A DNA stretch of 14,406 bases from CF-96 sp028287605 (lineage in GTDB: Bacteria; Chloroflexota; Dormibacteria; Aeolococcales; Aeolococcaceae). Position 1 is the stretch's first letter. Each line of letters opens with the position of its first letter. The position numbers and the translations under genes are program-made. This document shows positions 1-7,352 of this stretch, piece after piece. Where the stretch lies: the NCBI GenBank assembly GCA_034666465.1, contig JAXDLT010000358.1, positions 1 to 14,406 on the forward strand. The letters are read 5' to 3'. Under the pieces are notes generated by a model. That model was not told where the DNA came from and ran no database searches. It was given only the letters and a program-made list of their open reading frames with translations.

Positions 1-676
1 AGCTCACTCAGCTGGAGCGCGTTGCAGGCGACCCAGCAGCTCCTCGAGCTCGGTCTCAGCGACGAGGAAGCCGGCCTGCGCACGGGTGCCGAGCCGGAGC
101 AGATCGCGCTGCTCCGCCGCATGGCCGCCCTGCCCGACGAGGCGAGGCGCCTCATCGACGAGGGAGCCCTGAGCCTCGAGGACGCCGCCGAGCTCGCGCA
201 GCTCGATGACGCCCAAGCCTCGACCAAGCGCTCTGCCATATCGCGGACGGCCACTACTCCAGGGCCGCGATCGATCGGGCCCCGGAGAAGGTCCGCCGGC
301 GCCGCATCGAGAGCGAGGCGCGGGCGAAGCTCGAGCGCCAGCGGATCCGCACCATTGACCCGCCGAGCGGCTACGACTTCGCCGCCTCGAGCACTACCCG
401 CCAGATCGGCAGCGGGCCGCGGGCGCTGCACGTGGCATCCGCCGCCACCGCAAGGAGCCCTGCCACGCCGCGTACCTCAACCCCTGGGCGCGGTCGGCCA
501 AGGACGCGGTCGTCCACGTCTGCACCGACGTCCGTCGGCACGCCGCCGACCCGGACGCCGGGGTGGATCCGCACCTGCGGCTGAGTCCCGACGAGGCGAA
601 GCAGCAGCGCACCGAGAAGCGAGCCCAAAAAGAAGGCCTGGCGCCAGTTTCCCTTGCCAGAGGGCACTTCTGCTGA
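1..676 (+). pseudogene. ParB-like partition/nucleoid-occlusion family protein, frameshifted and cut by the window edge
   Basis: The reading that resembles a ParB-family protein moves between frames. Frame 3 gives LTQLERV up to about base 21. Frame 1 (about 22-230) gives an HTH-like stretch with TQQLLELGLSDEEAG and ALPDEARRLIDEGALSLEDA. Frame 3 (about 237-383) gives ADGHYSRAAIDRA and a basic stretch. Frame 2 (about 384-676) gives EPCHAAYLNPW and VVHVCTDVRRHA, a Cys/His-containing tail seen in some actinobacterial ParB-like proteins, ending at TGA 674-676. No single frame covers the family, so at least two and probably three indels separate the pieces. The 5' end, including the ParB nuclease-like domain, lies outside the window. 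ParB proteins bind centromere-like sites in plasmid or chromosome segregation; this copy should not make a normal product. The family call rests on remembered motifs; sequencing error is an alternative to real decay. Confidence 0.6.
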
Positions 677-696
677 AGGGCTCCGCTCAGATCACA

Positions 697-777
697 TCAC
701 AGCGTGAATGATCGGGGTTGGGTACTCGTCTGCTCGCGCGTCGAGTTCGTCGTCGCCTTGAAGTGGATGGTGGACAT
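697..777 (-). pseudogene. N-terminal remnant of an SRPBCC/polyketide-cyclase-like gene
   Basis: A good Shine-Dalgarno (AAGGAG, 5 nt before ATG at 777) precedes a 26-codon frame starting MSTIHFKATTNSTREQ and ending at TGA 697-699. The first residues resemble the start of actinobacterial SRPBCC-fold proteins, normally about 140-170 residues, and then the similarity stops. A strong initiation site on a tiny frame suggests a gene that lost its body by deletion. It is the last item in the minus-strand block, downstream of the lipase. The family assignment rests on a short match, so it is tentative; a genuine short peptide is the alternative. Confidence 0.4.
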
Positions 778-827
778 GTGTGCTCCTTGCTGTGGCATCG
801 GTTGGTTCACCGTCGCGGTTTCGGGCG

Positions 828-845
828 TCCCCTGAGCCGAGGGGA
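828..845. terminator. Short hairpin between the lipase stop and the SRPBCC-like remnant
   Basis: TCCCCT (828-833) and AGGGGA (840-845) form a perfect 6-bp stem with a 6-nt loop, about 35 nt past the minus-strand lipase stop. There is no T-run after it on either strand, so intrinsic termination is only possible. Confidence 0.2.
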
Positions 846-878
846 TACGGAGGATGCGGTGAATGCCCACGACAACTC

Positions 879-1853
879 CTACGACCGGGCGTATTCGGCC
901 ACGGGCGGTTCCCTGTCGACGTGGTGCTCGCTGGGCGCAAGCAGCGCAGAAAAGCTCCAGGCGTCAACCTCGCCGAGGACCAGGTCGACGGTCGTGACCC
1001 CGGGCATGGCGAGCTGCCGGCACACCGAACGGTCCACCCGGCTCACGTCCGCAGGGCCGGAATGGGTGAGGGCGTCGAGCACCACGGCGTAGACCACGGC
1101 GTCGGAGACCATCTGGAAGTGCTCGTCAATCCGTGCCGGGCACACGTCCTGGACCTTGATATTGGTCCCGCCCTTGAGGTCGGCCGTCGAGTAGGGCTGC
1201 ACCAACTCGTCGGTCATGCTGTACACGGTGGTGTAGGACACGTCACCGGGCGTCTCATCGCCGGAGTTCGAGGCAGCCATGAACTTCGACTCCCTCCGCA
1301 TCTGCCACAGGGCGGGGACGCAGCCGGCACTGCAAGCGACATCGGTTCCCAGCCAGCCATGGTACGGGGGGGCGATGCCGATCAGGGCGTCGACCAGCGG
1401 CGCAACGTCGGGCCACCACTTGATTGCCCAGCGGACCGGGAGCGGGCCCTCGCTGTGTCCGATGACCTGCACCTTGCTGTGCGAACGCTGGGCCAACGTG
1501 CGGATGGCATAAACGATCCACTCGGCCGAGGCCTGGATGTCACCGCGGCCGTAGTCGACGAGTCCGACCGTGCACACGTCGTAGCCCATCCTGGGCAGGA
1601 CCCGGGCGTAGTTCCTGGAGAAGGTGCTCTCACCGGTCTGGCCGGTTCCGTGGACGAGCAGGACGGGCTCGTGCTTACCCTGGAACGTAGCCGGGCACGT
1701 CAGCGTCCGGGCAAGTGCCTCCGTGGACTCCTGCAGACCGAGACCGCGAGCAGGAGCAGCGGCAGCTCCGCCGGGAACGATCATCCCCACCGTCGATAGC
1801 ACGACGGCGGCGCATAGCAGTGGTGCCCGAAGTCTCATCGTGGTTGCGCTCAC
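879..1853 (-). CDS. Secreted CalB-like lipase/esterase (alpha/beta hydrolase)
   Basis: Predicted exported serine hydrolase of 324 residues acting on esters or lipids. Start: GTG at 1853 has GGAGAGGAG (1859-1867) 5 nt upstream; an ATG at 1838 is the next choice. Residues about 6-33 form a signal peptide (basic start, hydrophobic core, AAAAP cleavage region). The mature part follows Candida antarctica lipase B: LLVHGTGQTG (about 65-74) at the oxyanion region, nucleophile Ser134 in GHSEG, a TDELVQP segment with the likely acid Asp215, and His245 in IDEHF. CalB has TWSQG at the elbow, TDEIVQP around its Asp and DHAG around its His, so the order and spacing agree. Cysteines near 53, 94, 174, 178 and 238 could form disulfides outside the cell. 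A 153-nt gap with a GC-rich hairpin (1967-1985) separates it from the upstream gene, so it may have its own promoter. Substrate unknown. Confidence 0.85.
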   Translation of the reverse strand: MSATTMRLRAPLLCAAVVLSTVGMIVPGGAAAAPARGLGLQESTEALARTLTCPATFQGKHEPVLLVHGTGQTGESTFSRNYARVLPRMGYDVCTVGLVDYGRGDIQASAEWIVYAIRTLAQRSHSKVQVIGHSEGPLPVRWAIKWWPDVAPLVDALIGIAPPYHGWLGTDVACSAGCVPALWQMRRESKFMAASNSGDETPGDVSYTTVYSMTDELVQPYSTADLKGGTNIKVQDVCPARIDEHFQMVSDAVVYAVVLDALTHSGPADVSRVDRSVCRQLAMPGVTTVDLVLGEVDAWSFSALLAPSEHHVDREPPVAEYARS

Positions 1854-2006
1854 GGGATCTCCTCTCCAACTGACGGGTGAATTCCGAAAGAACTGCCGGT
1901 TTCGGGTCGTAGGTCCCCGGCGACCGTATGTTTCCTCGCGTGCTCTCATCGAGGCGCGACATGGGCGGCGCGTCCGGTGCGCGCCTCGCCCCTCTACTCC
2001 GAGCGG

Positions 2007-2639
2007 CTAACGGCCGCGGGCGGCCACAGGCTCCGCCAACGCGGCGACCGCAGCCAGGATCACGTCTGCCCAGGAAGGCAGGGTCTTCCAGGCGGGCACC
2101 CCGGACGGCTCGGAGAAGGCAAGCTCCGCGACCGGACGCTGGGCGGCGGCAGCCAGGGCGGTCAGCTCAGCGGGCAGGTCGGAGGCGACGGCATCATGGA
2201 GTTTTGCGGGATCGACGGCGAACTCCACGGCCGTCTCCGCGCCCCGTCCCGTCGGATAGTGGAGCGGGACCAGGACCGTGTTCAGGACGCTGTCCTTCGA
2301 GGTGGCTTCGACCTCGCCCAGGCGCTCCCCCTCCTCCGGGGCGAAGGCCGCGACATACACCAGCCCGACCACGTTCCTGGCTTTGGTGGCAGCGTTCGTG
2401 ATCACCGCGCCGCCGTACGAGTGGCCGACGGCCAGCACCCGGCCCGGAATCTGTTCGAACGCGCTGGCGATGTAGGCGGAGTCGGCGGCGCCACGCAGTG
2501 GGTTCGCGGGGGCGGTGACGCGCGCCCCGGCCGCCTGAAGCCGTTGGATAATGCCATTCGAGCTCGAGGCGTCGACAAAAGCACCGTGCACGAGGGCCAC
2601 CGTCAGGGGCTCAGCCGCGGTGGTGGTTGTCTCAGACAT
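2007..2639 (-). CDS. Small alpha/beta hydrolase with internal deletion removing the catalytic-His region
   Basis: Start ATG 2639 follows GGGAGGA by about 9 nt. The 210-residue product matches small esterase-like alpha/beta hydrolases: TVALVHGAFVDASS (about 13-26), PANPLRGAADSAYIAS, nucleophile Ser74 in GHSYGG and PAWKTLPSWA (about 182-191). Relatives normally continue from PSWA for some 40-50 residues carrying the acid and a GSH/GNH-type catalytic His before the final helix DVILAA. Here PSWA is joined directly to DVILAAVAAL (junction about 2064-2072), in frame. The reading frame is intact, but a catalytic triad cannot be completed, so the protein is probably inactive as a hydrolase. Its start overlaps the end of the upstream epoxide-hydrolase gene by 37 nt, which suggests translational coupling. 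It is paralogous to the broken gene at 12998-13335. Confidence 0.75.
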   Translation of the reverse strand: MSETTTTAAEPLTVALVHGAFVDASSSNGIIQRLQAAGARVTAPANPLRGAADSAYIASAFEQIPGRVLAVGHSYGGAVITNAATKARNVVGLVYVAAFAPEEGERLGEVEATSKDSVLNTVLVPLHYPTGRGAETAVEFAVDPAKLHDAVASDLPAELTALAAAAQRPVAELAFSEPSGVPAWKTLPSWADVILAAVAALAEPVAARGR

Positions 2640-3586
2640 GAGCGTGTGTCCTCCCAATACCCGTCGACATCGATCACCGCCTGCACGAACGCATGCGGGG
2701 CCTCTTGAGGAAGGTTGTGCCCGACACCGCCCTCGATGATCCGGTGCGCGTATCTGCCGGAGAACTTCTTGGCATAGGCACCGGCGTCGGGATGTGGGGC
2801 ACCATTGGCATCGCCTTCGAGCGTGATCGTGGGCACCGTGACGTCGGGGCCTTCGGCCAGCCGCACTTCGACATCGTCACATCTCGACTCGCCTTCGACC
2901 ACTCCGAGCCGCCAGCGATAGTTGTGGATCACGATGCTGACGTGGTCCGGATTGTCGAACGCGGCCGCACTGCGCTCGAATGTGGCGTCGTCGAAGTCCC
3001 ATCTTGGCGACGCGAGGCGCCAGATGAGCCTCGCAAACTCGCGCCGGTACCTGTTGTATCCCGCCCGACCGCGCTCCATCGCGAAGTAGAACTGGTACCA
3101 CCATTGGAGCTCGGACTGTGGCGGCAACGGCGCCACGCCTCCCTCCTGGCTCCCGATCAGGTACCCGCTCACCGAGACGAGCGCCTTGCAGCGTTCAGGC
3201 CAGAGGGCCGCGACGATGTCGGCCGTCCGCGCACCCCAATCGAAGCCGCCGAGGATCGCCTTCTCGATCCCCAGCGCATCCATGAGAGCGATGGTGTCGA
3301 CGGCGATCACCGACTGCTGGCCATTCCGCACGGTGTCACCGGAGAGAAAGCGTGTGGTGCCGTATCCGCGCAGATACGGGACGATCACCCTGTACCCCCT
3401 CTGGGCGAGCACGGGCAGTACGTCGACGTAGCTGTGGATGTCGTAGGGCCAGCCATGCAGGAGAACCACCGGCGTGCCGCCGGCGGGGCCCGCCTCCGCA
3501 TATCCGACGTTGAGGACACCGGCATCGATCTGCTTCAGCGGGCCGAAGGACGTGTGGCTCCCCATCTCTGCGGCGGCGCTCGTCAT
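2603..3586 (-). CDS. Epoxide-hydrolase-like alpha/beta hydrolase
   Basis: 327 residues, cytoplasmic (no signal peptide). HGWP at about 44-47 is the oxyanion-hole motif; GGFDWG carries the nucleophile Asp116, typical of epoxide hydrolases and related dehalogenases rather than serine esterases; Asp259 in LEGDAN is the likely acid and His290 in GVGHNLPQEAP the base. The aromatic cap region (about 160-225, with QWWYQFYFAM and HNYRWR) fits a substrate pocket. The ATG at 3586 follows GGGGGAG by about 7 nt and overlaps the TGA of the collapsed enoyl-CoA hydratase (ATGA). Relatives I recall end at VDGY; here the frame reads on about 17 residues into the next gene, so the tail may be a recent extension after loss of the original stop. 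Likely reaction: epoxide to vicinal diol; a dehalogenase role is less likely. Confidence 0.82.
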   Translation of the reverse strand: MTSAAAEMGSHTSFGPLKQIDAGVLNVGYAEAGPAGGTPVVLLHGWPYDIHSYVDVLPVLAQRGYRVIVPYLRGYGTTRFLSGDTVRNGQQSVIAVDTIALMDALGIEKAILGGFDWGARTADIVAALWPERCKALVSVSGYLIGSQEGGVAPLPPQSELQWWYQFYFAMERGRAGYNRYRREFARLIWRLASPRWDFDDATFERSAAAFDNPDHVSIVIHNYRWRLGVVEGESRCDDVEVRLAEGPDVTVPTITLEGDANGAPHPDAGAYAKKFSGRYAHRIIEGGVGHNLPQEAPHAFVQAVIDVDGYWEDTRSCLRQPPPRLSP

Positions 3587-3758
3587 GCCAGCTCCCCCAT
3601 CACACGGCCGAGGTCCATCTCGCCGTCCTGGCTCTGGAAGCCGCGCGAAGGTTCATCGGTGGAGCCGCGATCTCTGCGAAGACAACACCTCCCTGCTGGC
3701 GCACGGTGAGGGTCTCGAAACCGGTGGCACTCACCGGTTTGTCGGTCGTGACAGACAT
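3583..3758 (-). pseudogene. Enoyl-CoA hydratase/isomerase collapsed to its two ends
   Basis: ATG 3758 has AAGGAG 5 nt upstream. The first 38 codons read like the start of a crotonase-fold protein (GFETLTVRQQGGVVFAEI, then APPMNL). At about 3640-3645 the similarity jumps, out of frame, to a C-terminal ending: RGFQSQDGEMDLGRVMGELA, stopping at TGA 3585-3583. A normal member has about 250-270 residues, so roughly 600 nt including the whole active site is gone. The intact frame from the start instead ends at 3600 after 53 codons, and no functional hydratase can be made. Both ends keep their operon junctions: 27 nt after the EHN epoxide hydrolase and a 4-nt ATGA overlap with the next gene, showing it was once an operon member. 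Intact relatives hydrate 2-enoyl-CoA in beta-oxidation-type pathways. Confidence 0.7.
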
Positions 3759-3785
3759 GTGGTCTCCTTCGGTCCTGACCGTCAT

Positions 3786-4994
3786 CTAGCGCAGGGACCT
3801 GAAGCCCGCGCGGACCTCGTCGCAGAACAACTGCGGCTGCTCCCAGGCAGCGAAGTGACCGCCGCGGTCCACCTTGTTGAAGTGGATCAGGTTGGGATAC
3901 GCCTTCTCTGCCCAGCTCCGCGGGGCCGCATAGATCTCGTCCGGAAAGACACTGACGGCGGTGGGGATGGACACGTGCTTCGGCGCGAAGAAGGCGAGCT
4001 TGCTCTCCCAGTACAGGCGAGCCGAGGAAACCGCCGTATTCGTCAACCAGTAGAGCGTGGCGTTATCGAGGACGTCGTCTCGCGACAGGCCCTCGGTCTG
4101 ACCCTCGAAGACGCGTGCGATGAGCTCGTAACTGGCCGCGTCGTGGTCGAGCATCCATGCGGCCAGGCCGACGGGCGAATCCGCGATCGCGTACAACGTC
4201 TGCGGCCGGTTCCCCATCTCCTGGGCGTAGCCCAGCCCGTGCTTGTAGAAGGAGTCGAGCTGGTCCCACGCGCGCTGCTCGTCCGTGGAGAAGCCGGAGG
4301 GCGGCGGGTCGCCGAACTGGAGCGCCTTGGCGACGTCCTCGGGGATTGTCGCGGGCATGTTGGTGTGAATGCCGAGCAGCCCCGGCGGCGTCAGCAGAGC
4401 CATCTGCTCGGTGACCGCGTTCCCCCAATCCCCGCCCTGGGCCACGAACCGTGCGTATCCGATCCGCTCCATGAGCACAACCCACGCACGCGCGATGCGA
4501 ATGGGATCCCAGCCGGGGGCCGTCGGCTTTCCCGAGAACCCGTGGCCCGGCAGCGACGGAATCACCAGATGGAACGCGTCCGATGCGCTCGCGCCATGTG
4601 CCGTCGGATTGGTGAGGGGGTCGATGATCTTCAGCTGCTCGACGACCGAGCCGGGCCATCCGTGGGTGACGACGAGCGGCAGCGCATCGTCGTGTTGCGA
4701 ACGAACGTGGATGAAGTGGATGTCCAGACCATCGATCTCGGTGATGAACTGGGGCAGGGCGTTGAGTCTCGCCTCGCACCGGCGCCAGTCGTGCTCTGTC
4801 GCCCAGTACCGCGCGAGCTCCTGCATCGTCGCGAGCTGCACACCCTGCGACGGATCCGTGACCGTCTCCCGCTCGGGCCACCGTGTTGCATTGATGCGCC
4901 TGCGCAGTTCGGCGAGATCTGCCTCCGGAACGTCCACCTGGAAGGGGCGAACCGTCGTCGTGTCACCGCCCGTCGGCTGAGCAACCTGACTCAT
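3786..4994 (-). CDS. Epoxide hydrolase with EHN domain
   Basis: 402 residues. The N-terminal EHN region (about 16-110) has FQVDVPEADLAELRRRI and TRWPE, the hallmark of microsomal-type epoxide hydrolases. The core has HGWPGS (111-116), PSLPGHGFS (146-154), nucleophile Asp189 in GGDWG, candidate acid Asp352 in FPDEI and His380 in GGHFAAWEQP. Tyrosines near 315 and 328 are candidates for the ring-opening tyrosine pair. Length matches the family. Start: ATG 4994 follows GGAGGAG by 8 nt; an earlier in-frame ATG at 5048 lacks a comparable site. First gene of the minus block, so its promoter should lie in 4995-5326. Expected reaction is hydrolysis of an epoxide to a diol; EHN proteins also occur in secondary metabolism. 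Confidence 0.9.
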   Translation of the reverse strand: MSQVAQPTGGDTTTVRPFQVDVPEADLAELRRRINATRWPERETVTDPSQGVQLATMQELARYWATEHDWRRCEARLNALPQFITEIDGLDIHFIHVRSQHDDALPLVVTHGWPGSVVEQLKIIDPLTNPTAHGASASDAFHLVIPSLPGHGFSGKPTAPGWDPIRIARAWVVLMERIGYARFVAQGGDWGNAVTEQMALLTPPGLLGIHTNMPATIPEDVAKALQFGDPPPSGFSTDEQRAWDQLDSFYKHGLGYAQEMGNRPQTLYAIADSPVGLAAWMLDHDAASYELIARVFEGQTEGLSRDDVLDNATLYWLTNTAVSSARLYWESKLAFFAPKHVSIPTAVSVFPDEIYAAPRSWAEKAYPNLIHFNKVDRGGHFAAWEQPQLFCDEVRAGFRSLR

Positions 4995-5326
4995 CTCCAA
5001 AGCTCCTCCGTCGTATCGAACAGTCGTCGGGACCGGGCGGGGAACCACCCCGCGACGCGGGGCAGCGCTCCACCTCCGCTCGTGGCCCCTGCCGGAACGT
5101 CCATTCTGCCTCGGTAAGGGCCTGGCGGCAGTCTCGGAGCCCCCGCCAGTACCCGACTTGTAGGCCGCTAACCGGCTGAGCCCCGTCGACTAGGATCGGC
5201 CTGCGGTTGAGAGTCGGGACGACCCCCGACGCTCCGGTCGGCACCCACCCCGCACGTGGCCCAGAGCATGCTTACATCACCATCACGCGGCGTGCCGCCA
5301 GCACCGTCCATACGGCGAGGAGGACC
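4995..5326. promoter_or_regulatory. Divergent intergenic control region with three inverted repeats
   Basis: 332 nt between the minus-strand EHN epoxide hydrolase and the plus-strand phosphotransferase remnant. Perfect inverted repeats are visible: CCCCGCG-A-CGCGGGG (5048-5062), CTGGCGG/CCGCCAG (5122-5128 with 5143-5149) and GTCGGG/CCCGAC (5213-5218 with 5225-5230). The first lies 54 nt before the EHN start and could be an operator or leader hairpin. I see no convincing -35/-10 pair and no recognisable coding remnant. Confidence 0.35.
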
Positions 5327-5746
5327 ATGGTGGACACAGGCACCATGGGGGGCAGGCTCGAGGAGCTGCTCCGCCGTCAGGGGGAGCCCGAGGACGTCCG
5401 GGTCACCGACGTGCATCCCATCCCGGGTGGCGACAGCCTGGTCACGATGGGTTTCACCGCCTCCTCCTCGGCCCGGACACGGCGCTACGTGGTGCGGGCG
5501 GATCCGTCTGGTGTGGGGCTGACTGGCACAGACCGACGGTCCGACTGGGACCTGCTGCAGGCCCTCACGGCACAGGGCCGCGTGCCCATGCCGGCCGCCC
5601 ACTGGTTCGACGACGGCCTCGTCCTCGGGACCCCCGGGATCGTTCTCGACTTCGTCGATGGGCCGCAGCTCGGTGCCCATGCGGCCACCGCCGACGACGC
5701 CGAGCAGCGGCGTCTCCCGGATTTCACGGCAAGATGGCAGGGATAA
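5327..5746 (+). pseudogene. Aminoglycoside-phosphotransferase-like (APH family) N-terminal fragment
   Basis: 139 residues resembling the N-lobe of actinobacterial 'phosphotransferase family' proteins: a beta-rich start (DVHPIPGGDSLVTMGF), YVVRADP, RVPMPAAHWF and GIVLDFVDGPQLG. Family members run about 300-350 residues; here the frame ends at TAA 5744-5746 soon after DAEQRRLPD, so the C-lobe with the HGD catalytic loop and metal-binding Asp is missing. An inactive fragment is expected. Start: GAGGAGG (5317-5323) lies 3 nt before ATG 5327 and 6 nt before an in-frame GTG at 5330, which is the better-spaced choice. The stop is followed at 16 nt by the next gene, so the deletion may have brought the NmrA-type gene closer to this promoter. 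Intact relatives phosphorylate small molecules or act beside acyl-CoA dehydrogenases. Confidence 0.65.
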
Positions 5747-5762
5747 CGAAGGGAGGCGGACG

Positions 5763-6683
5763 ATGGCTGAGCCTGGTCTCATCCTGGTGACCGGTGCCGG
5801 CGGCGGGGGAATCGGCGGCGTGGGCGGCAAGGTTGTGGCGTTGCTGCGTCAGCGCGGCCGGGCCGTACGAGCGATGGCGCACCACGACGACGACCGCGCC
5901 GATGCCCCGCGCGCGCTCGGCGCCGACGTCGTCGTCGGTGACCTCACGCGGCCAGCAGATGTCGCGACGGCCCTCGACTCGGTCCAACGGATGTTCTTCA
6001 GCATGAGCCTGGCGCCGTCCTACCTCGAGGCCACCGCCACAGTTGCGACGGTGGCCCGTGCCGTCGGCGACTTGGATGCACTCGTCGCCATGTCCCAGAT
6101 GACCGTGTCCCAGATGGACGCGCTCAGCATGAGCGAGTCACACCATCAGCGGCTGCACTGGCTGTCGGAGCAGGTGCTCAACTGGTCTGGGCTTCCGGTC
6201 GTACACGTTCGCCCGACTGTCTTCTTGGACAATCCGCTGTTCACGACCCTGGCCGCGCGCTCCGTTGCCGACAGCGGCACCATCCGGCTCCCATTCGGGA
6301 CCGGTGGCACGTCGCCGATCGCGTCCGACGACGTCGCGCGGGTCGTCGCCACGATCTTAACCGACCCAGGGCCGTATATCGGCCGGGTCTTCGAGCTGAC
6401 GGGCCCCCGATCGCAGGACATGAATGGCGTCGCCGAAGAGTACGCCCGCGCGCTGAGCAGACCGGTTTCCTACGTCGACGTCCCATGGGAGACGTGGGCC
6501 GAGCAGGTGCTCGCAGGCGCCAAGCTCGGATCGTACGTCGATGAGCATCTCGCCACCATGGCCCGGCTACATCGCGAGAATCGGTATGACCGCATGACCG
6601 CCACGGTCGAGGAAATCACCGGCCGACCCGCGGAGTCCGTCGAGGAGTTCATCGCGCAGCGAAGCGACCTGTTCGCCGGGTGA
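5763..6683 (+). CDS. NmrA/atypical-SDR NAD(P)-binding protein
   Basis: 306 residues with an N-terminal Rossmann fold: a glycine-rich nucleotide motif at about 9-22 (VTGAGGGGIGGVGG), then ADVVVGDLTRPADV after the third strand. SQMTVSQM and VLNWSGLPVVHVRPTVFLDN (about 120-160) and an ELTGPRSQDMN segment are typical of NmrA-type quinone/azo reductase-like or redox-sensing proteins. No Tyr-x-x-x-Lys pair sits at the classical SDR place. Length is normal and the frame intact. Start: ATG 5763 follows GGGAGG by about 6 nt, 16 nt after the truncated phosphotransferase, so it probably shares that transcript. Likely role: NAD(P)H-dependent reductase or nucleotide-sensing regulator; the substrate cannot be read from sequence. 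Confidence 0.82.
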   Translation: MAEPGLILVTGAGGGGIGGVGGKVVALLRQRGRAVRAMAHHDDDRADAPRALGADVVVGDLTRPADVATALDSVQRMFFSMSLAPSYLEATATVATVARAVGDLDALVAMSQMTVSQMDALSMSESHHQRLHWLSEQVLNWSGLPVVHVRPTVFLDNPLFTTLAARSVADSGTIRLPFGTGGTSPIASDDVARVVATILTDPGPYIGRVFELTGPRSQDMNGVAEEYARALSRPVSYVDVPWETWAEQVLAGAKLGSYVDEHLATMARLHRENRYDRMTATVEEITGRPAESVEEFIAQRSDLFAG

Positions 6684-7122
6684 CGTACAGCAGCGACGTA
6701 CATCAACCAGCCGGCCGAACCATCCATCATTGCGACCGGCACAGCCTCTCCGGCCTCGGAAAACGCCAGTCGCAACCGTGCGGCAATTGCTACGGAACGT
6801 GCAAGTGCGCACGTGATCGGGGGCGGCCGCTCGTTGTGGAAATATGCGGAACGTTTCCGGACGCTCGCAACTTCGTTGACTCTCCGAGGTCCAGGCCCGG
6901 CAGGACAGAGGCTTTGGTCCCGCGGGGTGGCGCCCCGGCGCTCGACCCTGCCGAGGTCGATGCTGCCCGGGAAGGCCGCGACGGCGGCGTCCCACTGCTG
7001 CTGGCGCCGGCCGACCGAGCGGGGGCGGGGAACCCTGGGCGGCCCCGGCGGTGCGGTGCAGAGGTGGCTGAGGCATGGATCACCCGTGAGCGGCGAGGTC
7101 GTGACCCCAACTGTCCAGAAAA

Positions 7123-7144
7123 GGGGTCACCCTGCGCTGACCCC
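7123..7144 (-). terminator. Terminator-like hairpin read on the minus strand
   Basis: GGGGTCA (7123-7129) and TGACCCC (7138-7144) form a perfect 7-bp stem with an 8-nt loop. On the minus strand the stem is followed by TTTTC, as in an intrinsic terminator. A further TGACCCC at 7102-7108 could pair alternatively with 7123-7129. It lies about 100 nt beyond the tRNA-like 3' end on the same strand, which would suit termination of a former tRNA transcript. Confidence 0.45.
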
Positions 7145-7193
7145 AAAACCGGCACCTTTTGAGGCCGTGGGACAGCCCGGTCGCGAGGGGGAG

Positions 7194-7213
7194 GAGCCAC
7201 CAGAGGGTGGCTC
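7194..7213. repeat. Perfect 8-bp hairpin
   Basis: GAGCCACC (7194-7201) and GGTGGCTC (7206-7213) form a perfect stem with a 4-nt AGAG loop. No T-run follows on either strand; function unknown. Confidence 0.4.
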
Positions 7214-7246
7214 TACTCAATACGAACCGCGGGGCGGGGCGGGAAA

Positions 7247-7270
7247 GTCGGGAGCAGGACTCGAACCTGC
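7247..7270 (-). tRNA. tRNA-like 3' half (T-arm plus acceptor strand), incomplete; possible attachment-site remnant
   Basis: On the minus strand GCAGG-TTCGAGT-CCTGC (7270-7254) is a perfect T-arm with the canonical TTCGA loop, followed by seven bases TCCCGAC (7253-7247) in the position of the acceptor 3' strand. The matching acceptor 5' strand GTCGGGA is not found within 100 nt upstream, and the preceding bases do not fold into a proper anticodon arm (a local CCTGG/CCAGG hairpin at 7275-7288 sits there). This is therefore not a complete tRNA. tRNA 3' halves are commonly left at integration sites of integrative elements, which fits the HTH remnant and repeats nearby, but no integrase is present. 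Confidence 0.4.
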
Positions 7271-7352
7271 GACCCCTGGTCCCCCAGGAGAGGAGACAGC
7301 GTCACGCGCTCAATCGTATTCGGAAAGAGGCCCCTCGCGACGATCCGGCCGA

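Noticed and set aside
780..1799. Long plus-strand open frame opposite the lipase
   Set aside because: It is a GC-rich shadow of the minus-strand lipase, which has a signal peptide, catalytic motifs and a good Shine-Dalgarno.
3474..5117. 547-codon plus-strand open frame over the EHN hydrolase region
   Set aside because: No recognisable domain; it is antisense to two well-supported minus-strand genes.
5783..5828. Expanded glycine motif in the NmrA-type protein taken as an insertion
   Set aside because: The same long glycine-rich motif is, as far as I recall, normal for this subfamily, and the rest of the protein is intact.
6680..7162. Plus-strand open frame after the NmrA-type gene
   Set aside because: No domain, no Shine-Dalgarno and composition typical of out-of-frame GC-rich sequence.
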